Below are positions 1-9,064 of a DNA stretch of 31,551 bases, one piece after another. Origin of the DNA: CAZVEE01 sp964625525. GTDB lineage: Bacteria > Pseudomonadota > Alphaproteobacteria > JAJFIK01. Made by a program: the position numbers and the translations under genes. Under the pieces are notes generated by a model. That model did no database searches and had not been told where the DNA came from. It worked only from the letters and a program-made list of their open reading frames with translations. The DNA lies in NCBI GenBank assembly GCA_964625525.1, contig CAZVEE010000038.1, forward strand, positions 1 through 31,551, given 5' to 3'. The first letter of the stretch is position 1. Each line of letters begins with the position of its first letter.

Positions 1-3
1 TTT

Positions 4-55
4 GTTTGGCGCGCTTTCCGGGCGGAAAACCGCGCACACTTTTCCTGAAAGCGCT
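4..55 (-). repeat. Dispersed palindromic repeat, copy 1 (cut by window edge)
   Basis: A 52-bp element read on the minus strand; a second copy lies in the opposite orientation at 14598-14649 and differs at one base. It is built of nested inverted repeats: an outer pair GCGCTTTC / GAAAGCGC and an inner pair GGAAAA / TTTTCC, so the RNA could fold into a compound hairpin. It directly abuts the stop codon of the DUF2236 gene at 56-58. Similarity to copy 2 continues with an indel up to the first base of the window. Small palindromic repeats of this style are common between genes in alphaproteobacteria; I cannot name the family. Confidence 0.8.
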
Positions 56-1045
56 TTAGGGCACGAGGCTGGGCACCCCGACCCAGGCGCGGTTGAGCAG
101 CCGCGTCATGGGGCCGGGGGCCGGGCGTCCGGCGATGCGTCCGCAGGCTTCGTGATAGGGCGCCACATACCGGATCAGCTCCGGCAAACGCGGATAGAGC
201 CAGCGCAGGCGCGCGCGCCAGCGGGCCGCGGCCTGCGCTTCACGCTCCCCATAGGGCATGGCAAAAGCATCGCGCAGGCGCGGCGGCAGGCTTTCCACAG
301 TCATGGCGTAGAACCAGAAGGGCAGCCAGGGGCGCGGCTGCTCCCCTTCCCCGCGCAACAGCGCATTGACGATCATGCGCCCTTGCCGGCCGGCGCCAAG
401 CAGATTGGAGGCCAGAACCCCATCCGCATAGGTCCGAAACGCGACCCAGTCCGGCGGCAGCACGTCATCGGGGATGCCAAAGAGCCAGGCGAAACGTCGG
501 CTCTCCTGATAATACGCCTCCTTCTGCGCGGACTCGAGCGGCCCCAAAAGGCTCTCGCGCACGGCCATAGCCGTGTCCCACAATGTTGTATGCACCCAGA
601 GCATCGCTTCAACATCATTGGCGCGATAGGGGCTGCCGGCGGTAAACGGGCCCACAGTTTCGGCCATGGTGCCGGTGATGCGGCTGTGAATGGCGTGAAC
701 AAGGCGGGCTTTCGCGGCGGCCTGGTCCACGGATCCGAATGTCAGGGAAAAGACGATCTGAAAGGTTCGGTGAAAACGGGCAATCGGAGCTTGGAGACTG
801 GTGGAATGATCCGCCACCCCGGCCGCAACCCAGGGATGGGCGGTTTGCAGCACCAGCGCCCGCCCCGCCCCCAGAAAGGCCAACGCCTCGCGCCCATGGC
901 GCCAGAACGACGACTGGGGGCCGAAGACGCCCTCCACTGGCCCCGGCGCGGCGGCGCGGGCCCGCTCAAGGCCCTGTTCCAGCATGGAGCGGGTCACTGG
1001 TCCGTAACCGGACAGGGATGTTGGGGGCGTGTTTCGATCCGACAT
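56..1045 (-). CDS. DUF2236 / MpaB-like oxygenase-domain protein
   Basis: A 329-aa protein with the DUF2236 pattern shared with latex-clearing protein (rubber oxygenase) and fungal MpaB. The diagnostic segment is near residues 57-82, where a helix carries LQTAHPWVAAG with His70, followed by DHS with His80; a second conserved segment, WVHTTLWDTAM, lies near 150. In studied relatives this helical domain binds a b-type haem. The substrate here cannot be predicted, and many DUF2236 proteins are uncharacterised. No signal peptide is visible. The ATG at 1045 has GGAG about 6 bases upstream. It lies 178 bases downstream of pbpC on the same strand and may or may not be co-transcribed with it, because a hairpin intervenes at 1161-1185. 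The stop codon touches the repeat at 4-55. Confidence 0.8.
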   Translation of the reverse strand: MSDRNTPPTSLSGYGPVTRSMLEQGLERARAAAPGPVEGVFGPQSSFWRHGREALAFLGAGRALVLQTAHPWVAAGVADHSTSLQAPIARFHRTFQIVFSLTFGSVDQAAAKARLVHAIHSRITGTMAETVGPFTAGSPYRANDVEAMLWVHTTLWDTAMAVRESLLGPLESAQKEAYYQESRRFAWLFGIPDDVLPPDWVAFRTYADGVLASNLLGAGRQGRMIVNALLRGEGEQPRPWLPFWFYAMTVESLPPRLRDAFAMPYGEREAQAAARWRARLRWLYPRLPELIRYVAPYHEACGRIAGRPAPGPMTRLLNRAWVGVPSLVP

Positions 1046-1160
1046 CAGCGCTCCGTTCCGGCTCGTTCCGGGACAAAATCACAGGCCCGCGCCCTGGCCT
1101 CGATCCTGCTTGGTTTAAGGCATGCGAGTGATTTGCTCGGCATGTTCGTCCCCAAACTCG

Positions 1161-1191
1161 CCCCTGGCCGCACTGCGGTCAGGGGTTTTTT
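1161..1191 (+). terminator. Strong Rho-independent terminator facing plus strand
   Basis: Arms 1161-1171 and 1175-1185 form an 11-bp stem with one G-T wobble and a 3-base loop, followed by six T (1186-1191). The T-run is on the plus strand, yet both flanking genes (pbpC and DUF2236) are on the minus strand. On the minus strand the stem is followed only by CGAGTTTGG, so it is a poor minus-strand terminator, although it could still slow transcription leaving pbpC, whose stop is at 1224. A second hairpin lies just upstream (arms 1120-1128 and 1136-1145). Together they suggest a small plus-strand transcript in roughly 1050-1191. Confidence 0.65.
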
Positions 1192-1223
1192 CGCGTTGAT
1201 CCGCGTTGGGCTCGGCCCGGTCG

Positions 1224-3365
1224 TCATGGGCTGATGCGGAACACCGCGCGGGCGCTGCGCCCCTCCTGGTCAATGACGGAGACGGTGACGAAGCCCTCCC
1301 CATCCGGCCGCCAGTGTGCCAACCGGCCATCGCCCGTGTCCCCCGCAAGCACCGCACCGTTCACCACCCAGGTCAGCCGACCCGTGCCCGCCTCGGCGCG
1401 CAGCGGCAGCGGCGCATTGTCCGCCGGGAGCCGCACGCGTGCGCCATGAGGCGGATAGGCAAGACGCGGCGGTGGCGTGGCGGCAGGGTCCATCGCATCC
1501 CGCTCGGTGGCCGCGAAGCGGCGCAGACCAGGTGGCAACTCCTTCTGTCCCCGGACCGTCAGCACGGTTTCTGGCGGGGGGGCCATCTCCGGTGGCTCGG
1601 CCGGCAGCAGGGAAAACACTTTCAGCATGACCGGCGCGGCGTCATTGCGACCAAAATGCCCGGGCCGGGCGGTGGCATCGGCCCGGCCCACCCAAACGCC
1701 CACCGTATAGCGAGGCGATGAACCCAAAGTCCAGGCATCACGAAAGCCATAGGACGTGCCAGTCTTGAAGGCGATCTGCCGATCTCGGACGATATTGCGC
1801 GCCCGCCCCCACCCATCGGGCAGGGGGGCTCCGCGCAGCATATCGGTCACATACCAGGCGGCGGCTTCGCCGAACAGGCGGCGCGCCCGCGCCCGCTCGG
1901 TCCCGCTGGTAAAGACAAGCGGTTCCACCCGACCGCCATTGGCCAAGCCCGCGAACAGCATGGTCAAGTCCGAGAGTGTCACCCCCGCCCCGCCCAGCGC
2001 CACCGGCAGGCTGGCCCCGCCCGCATCGGCCGGCAGCGACAGTCGCACCCCCGCCTGGCGCAGGCTGGCCACGAACCGGTCCGGACCCACATGATCGAGC
2101 ACCGCCACCGCCGGCACATTTAAGGACTGCTGTAACGCCGTGCGGATGGTGACCGTGCCCTGAAAGCCCCGGTCGAAATTGCGCGGCGCATAGGCGCCAA
2201 AGCGCATGGGGCGATCCTCAATCAAGGTCTCCGGATGGATCGCCAGATCATCAAGCGCCAGGCCGTAAATGAACGGCTTCAAAGTCGACCCCGGCGAGCG
2301 AACGGCCCGGGCCAGATCCACGTGGCCGGCCGGACCCCAGAAATCATCTCCCCCCAGATAACCAATCACCTGACGGGTGGCATTCTCCACCACCATAATG
2401 GCGACGCTGGCGGGATCAGCGAACCCCTGCGCATGACGCGTGGCGAACGCCTCGATCTCCCGTTGCAGGGTTCGGTCGATCGGGGTGGAGATCATCGCCC
2501 CCGGTGGCGCCTGCGCGGCGAGGCGGCGGGCCAGCCGGGGGGCATGAAAGGGGAAGGCTTGGCGCCGGTCGGGGATCGGCTCGGCCATGGCCTCGGAGAA
2601 CTCTTGCGCGGTGATCACCCCCGCATCGCGCAGCCGGCGCAGCACTTTGGCCCGACCCGCGGCTGCCGCTTGGGGGTGGCGATCCGGACGCAGACGTTCC
2701 GGCGACTGCGGCAACGCCACGAGAAGCGCCGCCTCGCCGATGGTCAGCGCCTCGGGCTCTTTGCCGAAATAAGCAAGTGAAGCTGCGCGCACGCCCTCCA
2801 GATTGCCGCCATACGGCGCCAATGTCAGATAGATGCGCAGGATTTCATGCTTGGAATAGCGCCATTCCAATTGCACCGCGCGCAGCATCTGAATGAGTTT
2901 GGCCCCGACCCCGCGCGGGCGGGGCTCAAGCAGTCGCGCGGCCTGCATGGTCAGGGTCGAGGCACCGGAGACGACTTCTCCGTGTCCGATCCATTGCCCG
3001 GTCGCCCGGCCCACGGCCAGCGGATCGACCCCCCAATGGCGGTCGAACCGTTTGTCTTCATAGGTCTTGAGCAGAGCCAAAAAGCGCGCGTTCACCGCAC
3101 CCGGCGCTGCCTCCAGCCGCCAAATGCCATCCTCGGCCAGAAACGCCCGCAGCAGGCCACCCTCCGCATCAAGAACAACCGTGGAGCGATCCTCGAAGCG
3201 GGTCAGATCCGGCGGCAGCAGCCGGTCGGCGCACCAGGCCCCGGCCAGCCCGACGACCAGGGCGAAACCCGCCCCGGCCAGCCACTGCCACGCTCGGCCC
3301 TTACGGCGCAGCGGGCGCGACCCGGAGCCGGCCTTCACCGGTGCGGGCGAGGATACGCGGCGCAT
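1224..3365 (-). CDS. pbpC: Penicillin-binding protein 1C (bifunctional murein synthase)
   Basis: A 713-aa class A PBP: short basic N-terminus, one membrane segment near 28-45, a family-51 glycosyltransferase domain (YEDKRFDRHWGVD with Glu103; GASTLTMQ near 134), then a transpeptidase domain with SxxK S360TLK, SxN S414LN and KTG at 534. A C-terminal beta domain from about 640, with VVNG near 680, fits the BiPBP_C module typical of PbpC. It polymerises and cross-links peptidoglycan on the periplasmic face. The ATG at 3365 is preferred over an in-frame GTG at 3380 because GGAGG sits 6 bases before it. The start lies 65 bases inside the A2M gene, which indicates translational coupling; pbpC-A2M linkage is a known bacterial arrangement. 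Confidence 0.95.
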   Translation of the reverse strand: MRRVSSPAPVKAGSGSRPLRRKGRAWQWLAGAGFALVVGLAGAWCADRLLPPDLTRFEDRSTVVLDAEGGLLRAFLAEDGIWRLEAAPGAVNARFLALLKTYEDKRFDRHWGVDPLAVGRATGQWIGHGEVVSGASTLTMQAARLLEPRPRGVGAKLIQMLRAVQLEWRYSKHEILRIYLTLAPYGGNLEGVRAASLAYFGKEPEALTIGEAALLVALPQSPERLRPDRHPQAAAAGRAKVLRRLRDAGVITAQEFSEAMAEPIPDRRQAFPFHAPRLARRLAAQAPPGAMISTPIDRTLQREIEAFATRHAQGFADPASVAIMVVENATRQVIGYLGGDDFWGPAGHVDLARAVRSPGSTLKPFIYGLALDDLAIHPETLIEDRPMRFGAYAPRNFDRGFQGTVTIRTALQQSLNVPAVAVLDHVGPDRFVASLRQAGVRLSLPADAGGASLPVALGGAGVTLSDLTMLFAGLANGGRVEPLVFTSGTERARARRLFGEAAAWYVTDMLRGAPLPDGWGRARNIVRDRQIAFKTGTSYGFRDAWTLGSSPRYTVGVWVGRADATARPGHFGRNDAAPVMLKVFSLLPAEPPEMAPPPETVLTVRGQKELPPGLRRFAATERDAMDPAATPPPRLAYPPHGARVRLPADNAPLPLRAEAGTGRLTWVVNGAVLAGDTGDGRLAHWRPDGEGFVTVSVIDQEGRSARAVFRISP

Positions 3366-6300
3366 ACATGTCCTCCACACGCACGGCCGGCACCGTGAAA
3401 CTGCCCGGCGTCACCGCGCGCACCACATAGGCCACGGCAAAGTCCGGACGCACAAGGCGCGGCGTCTGACCTTGCTGAGGCCGGGGCTGATAGCGGCTGC
3501 CAATGGTGAAGGCCGCCACAAAGCGGTCATCCCGGGCTGACGCCATTTGCGTCTGCGTCAGCGTGGGCAACCAACCATAGAGCGTCTGCCCGCCAGTGCC
3601 GGCCGGCAGAACGGTTTCGATCTCAAACCCCGCGGGCAGCAGATCGAGGATCGCCATTTCGCGATAGGTGTTGTCGTCCATACGCCCCTGGATCAGCACT
3701 ACAAACCGCTCGCTCTGGCGCACGCCGGCCAGATCCGCAGGCGTGCCATCCGCGCCCAGAATGCGCTTGGTCACGGTCAAACCCTCCGCGGCTGGCGGCT
3801 GGGCCGCGGACGGAACGCCCTCGGTGGTCACCGCATACCAGAGGGGGCTGTCGCCGGTATTGGTGAGGGTCACGCCCTCGGCCAGGGTCGCCTGATCCGG
3901 GTTCAGCACAATCGGGTCCGCTGCGACGGGCAAGGCGATCCCCTCGGCACCGAGGGCCAAGCCCGTGCCGTCATCAGGGCGCATAGCATCCAAATGATGG
4001 GCGGCGAGCAGCATCCAGGCCATATCCTGAGTGGTCAGGAACGCATAGCGGGTCGGGAACTCGGCCGCCCGCTCAAACAGTACCGGAAGGATGTCCGTGC
4101 GCCGACTTTCCGCCGCCAGCGCCGTGACGGCGGCAATATCGCGGTGGAGGCTGCCATAAGGCAGTGCCTCATAGGTCACCGGCTGCGTCGCGCCGGTCAC
4201 GAGGCTGACCGCCTGGGTGAAGGCAATGCCACCGCGCGCCCGGTCGCCAACGGCGTCGAGAGCGGCGCCGAGCAGGGCGTGACTGATCCCGCTTGTCAGC
4301 TCCCCGCGCTGGGTGTCAAAGAAGTAACGCAAGTCGGCGATGGGCGCCTCGCCGCGTTTGGCGAGCACGTAATAGGCATAAACGCGCGCATTGGCGTCGC
4401 GCCAGGTGGCCTCGGCCAGAGTGCCGAGCCAGCGGTTCCCCCGGCGCATGGCATCGCCCGGCACCACATAGCCTTCGTCCTTGGCCGCTCCCAAGAAATC
4501 AAGCGCAAAGACCGTGAGCCACAGGGCCGCCTCACTCCCGGAGCGGCTCCACATGCCAAAGGCACCGTCGGGGCGCTGAAGATCAAGCACCCGGTCTACG
4601 GCCTGCTGAATGCGAGGCGCGAGGCCTTCATCCGTATCGATCCCACTCGCCGCGGCGATCTCGTTAAAGTAGAGCAACGGGAAAGCCCGTGAGGTGGTCT
4701 GCTCCACACAGCCATAGGGGTAGCGCTGCAAAGCCCGCAACAGACCAGGCACGTCATAGCCGCGCGAGGACGCCAACGACGCGGTCAGCGTCGCCGTATC
4801 CGGCGTCAAGCCCTCCAAAAGGCTTGCATCCAAAGTCAGGTCCGTACCGGGCTCCAGGAAAGCGCCGCGTTCGCGCGAGAGAGGCAGGCGCGGCTCCCGG
4901 ATTTCCATGGTCCATTCCCGGCTCAGAGCAAACCCATCCGGTCCCGTCACATCGAGCATCACTGTCGCCAAGCCCGGCACCGTGGCCGTCAGATCCACTG
5001 GCGCCCGCCGCTCGTCACCGGGCGCGAGCGTCACGGCGGTCTCCAGAACCGTCTCGGGCTCGGCCTCGGGCGTGGCGACCCGCACGGCTGCTTCATAGCG
5101 GCCTTGCGCGCCGTCCACGTTCAGGATTTGCACCGTGGCCTGGCCCGTATCCCCCGGCGCCAGGAAGCGGGGGAAAAACATGTCTCCCACCACCGGGCGG
5201 CGGATGGTCAGCGCCTGCTCGCCATGGCCCACCGCGTCGGGCGAGAACGCCACAGCCATCATGCTCAGCTCACCAACGAAATCGGGAATCTCCAGGGGCA
5301 CCAGCGCCTGGCCATTGTCATCAAGCGCAACGATGCCGGAGAACAGCGCCACCGTCTTCGTCGGCACCACATTCAAAGAACCGGCGTCGGCCATGCCGTC
5401 GCCGCCGGAGCGGATTTCACCCGTTTGACCCGCCGCATCGGCGATCAAGCGCCCGTAATCGTCGCGGATATCAACGCCCAGCCGGCGTTTGCCGAAATAA
5501 TGCGCCTCCGGGGCCGGGGCCTCAAAATCAGTGAGATTGAGAATACCCGTATCCACAGCCGCCAAGGTCACATAGGCCCCGCGCGGCGCGGCGCCCCCGT
5601 CGCGGGCGCTGATCTGGACGGGCACGGTGATCTGCTGTTGCGGCGCCACGACCTCGGGCATGTCGAAGCTGACATCCAATGTGCGGCTGGTCTGATCCAC
5701 AGCCAAATGGGTCAGGCCGATGGCGCGCACCGGAGCCGCGTCGTCGCCATCGGAAAGCGGACGATAGGCGGTGACCATGACATAAGCGCCCACGCCCCAG
5801 TCCTCGGTGACCGGGACGGTCACGGTGTCGCCCTGGCCGGACAGCGTCACCTGACGGGTATCAATGACCCGGTCATTGGCGATGGTCACGAGCGCGCGGC
5901 CGGTCATGGGCGCGGCGATCGCGATGCGCGCCTGCTCCCCCACCGCATAAGTGGCTTGGTCGCTGCTCACGGTCACCCGGTCCGGCCGGCCGTCCTGGGA
6001 CCCGCCATACCAGCCCACATAGAACCGCACGCTGGAGCGCGCGCCAGACTGATCATCCGCCACTTCCAGGCGATAGGTGCCGTAGTCGAGGCTGTCTAGG
6101 GTCACGCCCGCCGGCGCGTCCGCGACGAGATCTTGCGTTCCCGCCGCGACCGGACGATCCCGGACGATGCGCTCATACCGCCATTCGTTATTGAGCTGAT
6201 ACCATTGATAATTGACGATCTCGCGCACCACTTGCCAGGTGATCCCGGCGCGGCCTACACGGGCACCTTCCGGGTCAAGCGCGACGAGATCGAAGCTCGC

Positions 6301-8301
6301 CGCCTGGCCCCGGCGCACGCCGCCACCGTCGAAGCGATTGCGAATGCCCAGCTCCAGCGCACGGGTGCGCACGGGGATCGAGATCCGCTCCGCCAAGCGG
6401 CGGCCGCCGGGCTCGAACAGGCCCACGGTCACATCGGCGCGCAGGATCCTGGACGTTGCCGGCACCGGATCCACGACGCCGGTGACGCGCGCCCGGCCTT
6501 GCGCGTCCGTGCGGTCCACGGTGAGCTGCGCAAAGGTCGGCGAGAACTGTTCCTGCGCCAAGCCGAAGCGGTAATCTGCAAAGTTCGGGAACGGACGGGC
6601 ATCAGGCACCAGGCGCAGCGAGGCTTCGCCATCCAGATTGGCAGCCGCAGCGCCATAGAGATAGCGCGCCTCCAGGCCGATCTCCAAAGCGTCGCCCGGC
6701 TCCACATAGGCCACTTCGGAGGACAGCGTCATCTCCAGACGCTCCGGCACGAAATCCTGCACGTCGAAGGCCACCGAGCCAATGGGCGGTTGGGACGGAT
6801 CCAGATGCGCGCTGGCGGTCCAGCGGCCGCGGGGCGCACTGCGCGACAGGGTGACCGGCAGATGCGCCGTGCCCGCCTGCTGCTGGTTCACGGTCTGACG
6901 GCGATATTCAATCCCGTCCGGGCGGCGCACGATCACGGTCAGCGGCACAGCGTCGAGCGCCTGCGCCCGGTCATCGCGCAACATGGTGACAATTTCCACC
7001 GTCTCGCCCGGCCGATAAATGCCGCGATCAAGATAGAGGAACGCATCGGTCGGCCCCGGCGCCCGACGCCCGGACACGCCACGATCACTGAGGTCAAAGC
7101 CGGCGCGGCGCAGATCCAAGAAGTTAAAGTCGTCCCCGCGATAGGCGAAAACCATGACCGGGGCCATGCCGCCATCTCCGCGCATCAGGCCTGGATCAAA
7201 GCGCACGCTGCCGTCGGATCCCGTGCGCGCCGTGCCCAGGATCTCGTTATTGCGCGCCACCAGCACCACTTCGGTGCCGGCCAGGGTCTGAGCGCTGTTC
7301 AGGGAGCGCACAAAAACCGTCAGCCCGTCTGTGCCGGCAAAGCTGGTGAGGCCCAGATCAGACTCCACCACCCACTGCACGGCCCGCTCGCCGTAAGACA
7401 CTTCATCATCGCGATCAGCGGCGTTCTCGGCCAGGATCAGATAGGCGCCCGGCTGAGCATCGCTCAAGGCCTCGCGGATCGGGAACAGGGTGCGCACGGA
7501 GCGATTGCGCACGGCCGCCACGCTCAGAGTGCCATCCCACACCACCCGGCCGCGCTGAGATTCAATCTGCTGCACGTCCCAGCCATAGAGCACGCGGGAA
7601 TCCAGCAACCCGCTCTGCAATTGCGAAAGCAGCCGGTCGCCCACCCGGATCACTCGGATGGCCAGCGCGTCCACATTCACGGTGGTAATGGGCACACCGT
7701 CCGAGCTTTCGCGCGGCAAGATCACGCCGGAGCCGAAGGCGATCACCGCCGGGCGATCGCGCAATTCCACCGGCACCACTTCGTCGAATTCGGTGCGCGC
7801 GCCACTGGCGGCCGGCAGGCCTTGGCGAAGGGTCACCGTATAGGTCTCGCCAAAGGCCAGGCCGCCGAGGCAGAGCAGCGGGCCTTCCGCGGTGATCGCC
7901 GGACGCACCTCTTGGGCAAAATCCAGATAGTCGCCGTAGCGCACACTGTCGTCGCGCGCCAGGTCTTCGCTGAACACCAGGCAGGCTTCCGGCGCATCGG
8001 TATCGGTGCGCACCTCAAGGCGTGTGAAGACGAAACCGTCCTCCTCGCTCGTACCGCTATCCATCGTCCGTTGCGCGGACAGCCGGCGCGCCGCGGGCCG
8101 CCCCAAGCTCGCTTCACCGGCGGCGCGCCCCGCAGCGCTTTGAGGGTCTTCCGGGGGCAGCACCGATTCCAGGCTTGGCAGCTGGCTCAGATCGTCCGTG
8201 TCGGATGGCGCCTCACGATCAAAGCCTCCTCCGACGAAAAGGAAGCCGAGCACGGCGGCGACAGCGAGTAATCCGGCGACAATGGCGCTGGTGCGATTCA
8301 T
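3301..8301 (-). CDS. Bacterial alpha-2-macroglobulin family protein (YfhM-like)
   Basis: A large protein of 1,666 aa. The N-terminus has a hydrophobic segment (residues 6-25) with no lipobox cysteine, so it is probably held by an uncleaved anchor or exported by a plain signal, unlike lipoprotein members such as E. coli YfhM. MG-type beta domains fill the first two thirds (for example YLDRGIYRPGETVEI, the MG bait-region signature). The thioester motif is intact: GCVEQ with Cys1198 and Gln1201, followed by helical repeats of the thioester domain and a C-terminal receptor-like domain. Family role: a periplasmic trap that covalently captures attacking proteases, working with PbpC to protect and repair the wall. 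The ATG at 8301 is chosen because GAGGGG lies about 8 bases upstream; a longer reading to 8448 lacks support. Confidence 0.93.
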   Translation of the reverse strand: MNRTSAIVAGLLAVAAVLGFLFVGGGFDREAPSDTDDLSQLPSLESVLPPEDPQSAAGRAAGEASLGRPAARRLSAQRTMDSGTSEEDGFVFTRLEVRTDTDAPEACLVFSEDLARDDSVRYGDYLDFAQEVRPAITAEGPLLCLGGLAFGETYTVTLRQGLPAASGARTEFDEVVPVELRDRPAVIAFGSGVILPRESSDGVPITTVNVDALAIRVIRVGDRLLSQLQSGLLDSRVLYGWDVQQIESQRGRVVWDGTLSVAAVRNRSVRTLFPIREALSDAQPGAYLILAENAADRDDEVSYGERAVQWVVESDLGLTSFAGTDGLTVFVRSLNSAQTLAGTEVVLVARNNEILGTARTGSDGSVRFDPGLMRGDGGMAPVMVFAYRGDDFNFLDLRRAGFDLSDRGVSGRRAPGPTDAFLYLDRGIYRPGETVEIVTMLRDDRAQALDAVPLTVIVRRPDGIEYRRQTVNQQQAGTAHLPVTLSRSAPRGRWTASAHLDPSQPPIGSVAFDVQDFVPERLEMTLSSEVAYVEPGDALEIGLEARYLYGAAAANLDGEASLRLVPDARPFPNFADYRFGLAQEQFSPTFAQLTVDRTDAQGRARVTGVVDPVPATSRILRADVTVGLFEPGGRRLAERISIPVRTRALELGIRNRFDGGGVRRGQAASFDLVALDPEGARVGRAGITWQVVREIVNYQWYQLNNEWRYERIVRDRPVAAGTQDLVADAPAGVTLDSLDYGTYRLEVADDQSGARSSVRFYVGWYGGSQDGRPDRVTVSSDQATYAVGEQARIAIAAPMTGRALVTIANDRVIDTRQVTLSGQGDTVTVPVTEDWGVGAYVMVTAYRPLSDGDDAAPVRAIGLTHLAVDQTSRTLDVSFDMPEVVAPQQQITVPVQISARDGGAAPRGAYVTLAAVDTGILNLTDFEAPAPEAHYFGKRRLGVDIRDDYGRLIADAAGQTGEIRSGGDGMADAGSLNVVPTKTVALFSGIVALDDNGQALVPLEIPDFVGELSMMAVAFSPDAVGHGEQALTIRRPVVGDMFFPRFLAPGDTGQATVQILNVDGAQGRYEAAVRVATPEAEPETVLETAVTLAPGDERRAPVDLTATVPGLATVMLDVTGPDGFALSREWTMEIREPRLPLSRERGAFLEPGTDLTLDASLLEGLTPDTATLTASLASSRGYDVPGLLRALQRYPYGCVEQTTSRAFPLLYFNEIAAASGIDTDEGLAPRIQQAVDRVLDLQRPDGAFGMWSRSGSEAALWLTVFALDFLGAAKDEGYVVPGDAMRRGNRWLGTLAEATWRDANARVYAYYVLAKRGEAPIADLRYFFDTQRGELTSGISHALLGAALDAVGDRARGGIAFTQAVSLVTGATQPVTYEALPYGSLHRDIAAVTALAAESRRTDILPVLFERAAEFPTRYAFLTTQDMAWMLLAAHHLDAMRPDDGTGLALGAEGIALPVAADPIVLNPDQATLAEGVTLTNTGDSPLWYAVTTEGVPSAAQPPAAEGLTVTKRILGADGTPADLAGVRQSERFVVLIQGRMDDNTYREMAILDLLPAGFEIETVLPAGTGGQTLYGWLPTLTQTQMASARDDRFVAAFTIGSRYQPRPQQGQTPRLVRPDFAVAYVVRAVTPGSFTVPAVRVEDMYAPRILARTGEGRLRVAPAAP

Positions 8302-8512
8302 GATGGTGCCCCTCTGCGATGGCGTGCATCCCGCACGTCCCTTGACCACACAGCCTTGGCCAAACAGCCTTGGCCACATGGCTCTGGTGGCGTCGTCTCT
8401 CCGGCGCGGCCCAGCCCGGAGTCCCCAGTACCCCACCTTGTCTGTCATGCTTGGGCTTTATGACGATTTTCAGGCTTGTGCACCAGCGCGTTGCACGCGT
8501 TGACGGCGTGTT
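8302..8512 (-). promoter_or_regulatory. A2M leader region with 14-bp tandem repeat
   Basis: This gap between the IalB-like gene and the A2M gene (both minus strand) must hold the A2M promoter if A2M is not read through from the bio genes. Its only clear structure is a direct repeat at 8351-8364 and 8365-8378: two copies of CAGCCTTGGCCA with 14-bp periodicity, each containing the palindrome TTGGCC/GGCCAA. The repeat is 50-77 bases upstream of the A2M start codon, where an activator or repressor could bind. I see no convincing -35/-10 pair and no classical terminator after the IalB-like gene. Confidence 0.4.
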
Positions 8513-9064
8513 TTACCCGCCTGAAGAGTTTGCCGGCGCTACGGCCCGACGCGCACCGGTGTATCCAATAAGCGAGATTGGCACGGCAAAGGGATCACCG
8601 GCCCCATCTTGAAAGCCCAGGGTCGCTCGGCGCCCCGCCCGCAAGCTCGCATCGAGATCCCCCATCAGCGGAAACAGCGCCGAACAGCCCTGCTGGGTGC
8701 AGCGGGCATAGGGCGCCTGCGCGCCGGTCTCGCCGTCAATGGCAAGCGCCACACCCGGCGGCAACGCCACACCCAGCGGCAATACGACTTCCAGAACCGG
8801 CGGCACATTGGCCCCCCCGGGCCGACCAATCCGCAAGGAGAGGGTCGGCCCGCCTTCGGCAGGCAGGCCCGGCAGGCTGATGCTTTGAAAGGCGATGCAC
8901 TGGCGCCGCGCGCCCTCGTCGAGCACAATGCACTGCGCCGTCCAGTCCCCATGCCGGGTCACCGTGGGGCGCTGGCCGCCCACCGGATCAGGCGCCGGCT
9001 GGGCAAAGGCGATGTCAGGAGCCAGCAGCAAGGTCCCGGCAGCGATGAGGCGGGCGATGATCAT
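8513..9064 (-). CDS. IalB-family (invasion-associated locus B) secreted protein
   Basis: A 183-aa protein with a signal peptide (residues 1-21, cleavage after AFA). The mature part starts with HGDWTAQC and carries four cysteines (45, 56, 122, 127) placed as in IalB proteins: W-x3-C, then C, then RC-x4-C. These probably form disulfides in the periplasm. The family is named from Bartonella, but homologues are widespread in free-living alphaproteobacteria with no invasion phenotype, so a general envelope role is more likely. Its ATG overlaps the bioD stop as ATGA (9061-9064), so it should be translated with bioD. That pairing with biotin synthesis is unexplained. Confidence 0.8.
   Translation of the reverse strand: MIIARLIAAGTLLLAPDIAFAQPAPDPVGGQRPTVTRHGDWTAQCIVLDEGARRQCIAFQSISLPGLPAEGGPTLSLRIGRPGGANVPPVLEVVLPLGVALPPGVALAIDGETGAQAPYARCTQQGCSALFPLMGDLDASLRAGRRATLGFQDGAGDPFAVPISLIGYTGARRAVAPANSSGG

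Noticed and set aside
1055..1068. GTTC-N6-GTTC upstream of the DUF2236 gene as a LexA box.
   Set aside because: The spacer is six bases, not the seven required, and the gene has no SOS link.
1045..1227. A 60-aa minus-strand reading frame between pbpC and DUF2236.
   Set aside because: It overlaps the DUF2236 ribosome site and the hairpins, has no recognisable domain, and looks like read-through of structured DNA.
6133..8271. A 712-aa plus-strand open frame opposite the A2M gene (also 381- and 331-aa frames nearby).
   Set aside because: These are GC-rich shadow frames of the A2M gene, rich in Arg, His and Gly with no domain pattern.
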